From: Haemonchus contortus
Taxonomy: Eukaryota; Nematoda; Chromadorea; Rhabditida; Trichostrongylidae
Assembly: GCA_000469685.2 (NCBI GenBank)
Contig: LS997567.1
Location: 5,039,374-5,103,373 of the forward strand
Direction: 5' to 3'
DNA length: 64,000 bases
Shown one piece after another: positions 58,971 through 64,000 of the stretch. The notes beneath the pieces were generated by a model, which did not search any database, had not been told where the DNA came from, and worked only from the letters and a program-made list of their open reading frames with translations. Both the position numbers and the translations under genes were made by a program. Positions within the stretch are counted from its first letter, which is position 1; every line of letters begins with the position of its first letter.

Positions 58971-61900
58971 ATATCTCGGTCTGGTAAAAGGGTCATACGT
59001 TGTAACCAATAGTACTTAGGGATACTATTAGGTACTATTAGAATCTTGAGTTTACTTTTCAACCGCAGCCTCCAAAAACGGGCAAGATGGGGTATTCCGT
59101 CAATTAGCAAAGCTATGCCATTTCCTTTGGATGGATGGCTCTTTGCCCCTGTATGAATTATCAAGTGCAGCCTCCCGCGAGAGGAAGATCCTTCAGCATT
59201 CGGGAGCTCCCGAACTCATAGCTCAAGTCACGTGGGATGATACTGTAACCGAAATGCTTATTGAATTCTTATGATGATTGTTTATAAATGTGTATGTTTT
59301 GGTATTTAGCTATTGCGTCAAATAACACCACCACACCACCTCCGCCCGCCATATTGTGTGACTGATTGGTGAGGAACGTGCTGTACATATAGGCCGTATC
59401 TTGATATCAATAGGGTTCAGTTATGATGAATACTATGGTCTGGGGATAGACCGGAAATATTTCCCTTCAGTCGTCGATGCGCCATACACACACCACGGCT
59501 AACCTCATCCCAAATCGAATTAGCAGATTTCGTTGGAAATCCGAATTGCTCTGATGTGATTACAAGTCGTTTTACGAATTATCACTTTTCATTTCCTTAA
59601 ATGATTTTCCCATTTAGCCATCAACCAATATCTCCGTCTCCGTCTGGCCAAGGAGGTCCCCTCATAATCGGCCTGCTGCTGGTTTTCATCTTGAAAGGAG
59701 AAAATCCTCGGGTGAGTTTTTTATGTGATCGGCGTTCACTGCCGCCACCTCTTATGAGGTAGTTGATGCATGGGTGCACAGGGCGCAGGTGTGAAACTGA
59801 GACTGGACGTTCCAGGGTGGTGGGGTGTGGGGGGAGGGGGTGGATGGGGTGGATTCAAAAGGCTAACAAACCACCGTGAAACCCCGTGAAATATTCCTAA
59901 AGACATTCGATTATTAAAGCGTTTATGTGTATATGAATCATTATCGAACACGTCAGACTGTCCGTATGAGCGAACTAATCTTTGCGATGTTTTCGCTACT
60001 CGAAATGTCATCCGTCGCCAATCACTGGTTGCTGGTAACTCTACGTTCAACCAGAACATCTTCCCCCAATAATAATTTCGTACGTGTCTGACCCTGTCTG
60101 ATTACATTTGAATTAATTGGAGGACCACTGAACCTTTGAAAAGAGGAGGGGGGAGGGCGACAGGCAGTTGCCAAAACGCAGCTACCTATCCATAGCGGGG
60201 TAGTTTCTACTCGATTAGCCGCTTGGCAACAATGTTTATCGCTTCAAATTGCCCTGATTCCGAATCAGTTCATCGCCGAGCGAAATCTGCCGGTAATCGT
60301 ATTAACTCGACCGAATTGGATGAAAACCTGAGCGAGGATGAGGCTCATGTGTATGGTGTACATCCCACAAACGGCCCCATCACTCCCTCTCCTATCCTAT
60401 CCCCTTTCACCGAACTTTTGTTGATCCTTCTGAAAACCTTTTCTCGCCTGTTTCTGTTCCTTTCGTACGATTTTCCTTTGCTAACACATGAAAACTCGTC
60501 CGCATCTAATTCTCGCCATATGTTGACGAACTTCCTCGTCGTGTATGCGTAGATGTGTTGTCGATCTGAGGGCCGTGCTTATACGTTCTCGTTCGTTTTG
60601 CTGGGCACATTTGGTCGTTGAGGATTTTAATAAAAGCGTGACGCTGCCGTGCTAATGGGCCAATTTCGCAGTCCAAGTGCGAGTAATTAAATTTGTTAGG
60701 ATTTTATTGGAATCCCTATGTAAACAGGGGCACGACGATGACATGCGATGTCGTCGTCGTTGTCGTCGTCGTGGGCCCTTTCGTCAAATTTTCATCGTCC
60801 TTCATTGCCTTCCCAACCATCAGTCTCATTTGGCCCTTGTTGATCTTCATGACGTCGTCTTCACTAGGGGAGCTCTCCCGTGCAGCCAGCCTGCTGCAAA
60901 ATGGTCCTCCCAGCATGACGCTCCGGGTGATTGCTGTAAAGGGAACGGGGGGCTATTGTGTTTGATAGGAAAACAATTGAAATCAAAAAAACACACTTCT
61001 TACACAAACTCAACGTCGTTTACCTTCAGCTTTAGCTCCAGCAGTTACAGTAATCCTCCAGCCAAGTTAGGGGCTCCCTTCAATTCTTTTCCGCTCCGAT
61101 TTTTAATTACGCAATTAGCCTATTGTTCCTCTACTACTAACTCGCTGTCGCTATTCATTAGAGCGATAAATCGTGTTCGATTCAAGACAACAGCCATATA
61201 AACGATTCGTGGCATGATGGCGTTGTCGTGGTGGTGGTGGTGGTGGTGGTGGTGGTGGTGGCTGGCCCAAAATACATATACTTTACAAGTACTTTTCTAT
61301 TCAATTCATTTACTCAATACTACTACTACTACCATACTCCCGTTAACTGGTTCCCACTACTGGTGTATGTCATACATAGTGTATGTATAGTGGGTTTTAC
61401 GATTCGTCGTGTCTTACGAAAACTGGTATAAGATGTGAACTTCTTCTACGATTACGGTAGATTTGGGCAATTCACTCCTCCGCACTCATACCCACACATC
61501 CCTCACAAACAACCAATCAAAAGATGATGTCTCCTTATATGAGAGAGGGGTTTAACTAGTTGAGAGAGAACGAGTCGAATTAAATTTTGTTTGTGGCCGA
61601 TTACAGCGACAAAAAGGCGTTTACAGTAATTATGAAGCGCTGGAGAGGGCTGGTGGCTGCAAAACCGTCTTTTATGAAGCGACTTGGGCCGTACGCAGTA
61701 GCAGTTTGGCGGCCACCTAGGCCGATCGAAAGGTAGCGAGCTCTTCGGCCGTCTACCCAGTCCTGATCACATCATTTCATTGCCGTTCATTTCCTTTTAC
61801 AATCTATTTACTACGTAGTAAGTACGTTTCCATCTAGCCATTATGCTTATAATGTCGAGATATCCCAAGTGAATGAAAGTGAAAGGGAGGAGCGAGCAAG

Positions 61901-63290
61901 AAACCCGACGACCAACGGACGGGGCTCATTGGACATTGTCTTTTGCCGGAACGGGGAGGGAGGGAGAGGGGGGCAGGGGGGGAGTCCTATGGACAAATTG
62001 CCGCCGTGTCGCAATGATTTCCCTCATAATTCGGCTCCTTCGCTCTAGCACACGACCGGCCATTTCTCATTCGAAATACCTTAATAATCGCGCTTCACTG
62101 TCGTGCGTTCAGTGTATGTGGCCATTATTCACTGAAGCCCATCACTCTCAACCAGACGAATGAGGACGAGACCCATGAGCGCATGTACATATGCCATGTC
62201 TCTATTACTTCTCGTCTCCTCTCGTATATACCACCACTTCATTGGTACGAAATCACCTTTGAAAGTCATTGTCTTTTAACGCCTATTGACTGAACTCATT
62301 GACTCGTACTCCAGTAATTGCCAATTGCTAATTAGACGGTCACGATTACCTGTTACCCCGTCGAATAGACCCGTCTAACAATTAGATTGCCCGATATTTG
62401 AACCCTCATTGCCGTCGTCGACGGCGTCGGCGGCGGCGGCGGCAGCTTTCAGAGCTCAGAGGGGCGCCTGCTAATTTGGCACGTGGCCAGGAAACGATCT
62501 CGATTATGTGATCCTTGTAATGTGCAATATCTGATTTTCGCTCAGGTAAATTATCGCCAAATTGATGGCGCCAGCATAACCCTTACAGATGTCATACCAC
62601 AACGTAAAACCTCTCTCGAAGGCAACAGCCGCCTCTCATATGGCATCATGGGGCCAAATGTCCAGCTCTTCTAGAGCCCTCCATTCTAGTTTATACTGTT
62701 TAGTAAAATGACAGTACCCAATTGTTAATAGGAAATTATGGAGCTGAACTTATAGGCTTGTGGAAGACCAATGACTTGTGTGCTGGGATGCGCGGTGGCC
62801 CCCAAAACTTTGGTGATCGCTATTGTCTGGAACTTCCCAAATAGGGATTACCTCAAAGGACAAGGGCTCCAGAGACAATGCCCTATCCAACGTTGTCCTA
62901 TCGAGCCTCCCGGACCCATTTATTACTCTAGTGATTATATTTGGTAGGAACCTTACTACTTCTTCCTCCTCTTCGGTGCTGTTTGTGTCGTTATAGGGTT
63001 AAGGAACCCTCAAATTTTTTGCCAGAACGTTCGATTCAGCCGAATCCATTATATCTAATCTTTTGCAGTGATAAAACTCAGAAGAAGGACCAATCTGACT
63101 TCATTCAAAGGCCTTGTGCCCTTGGAGAAGTTCCGGTTTCGATCCTGTGTAGATAAGCGCTTCCTCAATGATGGCTGTCTGTTTTTTTGGCCCTTGAGTT
63201 GGTCTAATTCTGGGCCAATCTGAGAGAAATGACTTATTCGAGTGGATATACTTAATTTACTGTTTTGACTGGTTTATTTACATTGTATAG
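58971..63290. other. Gene-poor, partly CpG-rich region, possibly regulatory
   Basis: Interspersed repeats found elsewhere are absent. It holds GTC/CGG trinucleotide-rich patches (60740-60775, 62412-62446), TAATTAG-type motifs and a (GTG)n tract. ORFs at 60223-60552 and 60716-60916 look partly protein-like but have no supported junctions. Confidence 0.3.
61228..61261 (+). repeat. (GTG)n microsatellite
   Basis: About eleven perfect GTG/TGG triplets. Confidence 0.95.
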
Positions 63291-63318
63291 CCTTGTCAAG
63301 GTTCCGTGTTCAAACAAC

Positions 63319-63637
63319 ATGGAAAGCCCCAGTATTCATCATCACCAGCACTTGTCAGATAACTGCACCCTTACATCGTCTGCGCAATCGTTACCACAAC
63401 AAATATCGTACTATTTACTGGTAAAAGATCAATTCCGACTTAAAAAGTAACGTTTCATTTCCTTAGGCTTATACGTGACTGTCTACGAAACAACAAATCT
63501 ACCGTATGAATTCACAGCACTAATTTCATCAGGCCGTTGGAGGTGTGTCGCCGGGCTGTGATTGGCCACAACCAAATTGCTCTGCCCGCCCATCTCTCGG
63601 GCGCCGCCACTCCGTCTTCAGTTTTCTATTCAATTAA
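63319..63637 (+). CDS. Possible start of an unknown gene (two exons)
   Basis: An acceptor tgtatag (ending 63290) precedes ATG 63319. Exon to 63420 reads MESPSIHHHQHLSDNCTLTS, then SAQSLPQQISYYLL, with donor gtaaaa. Acceptor catcag starts 63533 in the same phase (AVGGVSPGCDWPQPNCSARP, then SLGRRHS), reaching TAA at 63637 unless spliced earlier. The His/Gln/Ser-rich start resembles transcription-factor N-termini, but that is only an impression. Confidence 0.25.
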
Positions 63638-64000
63638 GCCGGCAACATATTATCTGGCTATCAATTTTCATCAAGATCATATAGTGAGTTTCTGGATATT
63701 TTTCATAATTACAGTACCTTTACAAAGTTTTCAGAAAGGTACTAAGTAGTTAAGATCCTTAAAACTCCGAGAAATACAAGTTAGTTAGTCAATCAGACTT
63801 TCAGATTGGGTATATGGTGGATAAGGATTGTCTGGGGCTCGCTGCAGGCCTGTCTAACGGATAGTTTATACTCCTTAAGTCTAGGGGGAGGGAGTAAAGA
63901 CGGCAGGTGCAAGTCAGGGGACCACATTTAGTGGAGGATACCGTGTTTTATGTGGTTATGGTATGAAATTGAAGGTGAAATGACCTAAATTTTCTGGTAG

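Overview
This is eukaryotic DNA from a small-intron, repeat-rich animal genome, most likely a nematode and probably a strongylid (hookworm-like) one. The evidence is short introns with GTAAGT-type donors and TTTTCAG acceptors, a pyrimidine-rich acceptor directly before a first coding exon (as in spliced-leader trans-splicing), a remnant whose wording matches nematode RTE retrotransposon C-termini, a mariner with Hsmar1/bandit-type ends, and a three-CH-domain filamin of the jitterbug/FLN-2 kind. The species assignment is inference.

Layout. (1) 36-9170, minus strand: the 5' part of a filamin-like gene, nine coding exons joined in frame (314 residues, three calponin-homology domains), running off the left edge. 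Its introns hold a mariner, a MITE copy and SINE copies. A CpG-rich stretch upstream (about 9185-10000) is the likely promoter region. (2) 13552-15101, minus: a compact nine-exon gene of about 230 residues that I cannot name with confidence; there is a faint TMEM231-like look. (3) 18387-32997, plus: a complete RSF1 (remodeling and spacing factor 1) homologue, 34 coding exons, 1427 residues, frame intact throughout, with a poly(A) signal at 33149. (4) 33.8-58.2 kb: a repeat-dominated intergenic region with an RTE remnant, two large repeated families (A and B), a MITE family with 9-bp target duplications, tRNA-derived SINEs, foldback elements and a duplicated minisatellite module. (5) 58.9-64 kb: low in interspersed repeats, with CpG-rich and trinucleotide-rich patches; it may be the regulatory upstream of a gene whose first exons could lie at 63.3-63.6 kb.

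RSF1 is a nuclear chromatin-assembly protein and filamin is an actin cross-linker. The genes share no evident pathway and are simply neighbours. No CRISPR, rRNA gene, intact tRNA gene, operon or prokaryotic feature was seen. The main novelties are the MITE family (with a paralogous empty site that supports its 9-bp duplication), several near-perfect palindromes, and the nematode-type RSF1 with a proline-rich repeat tail.
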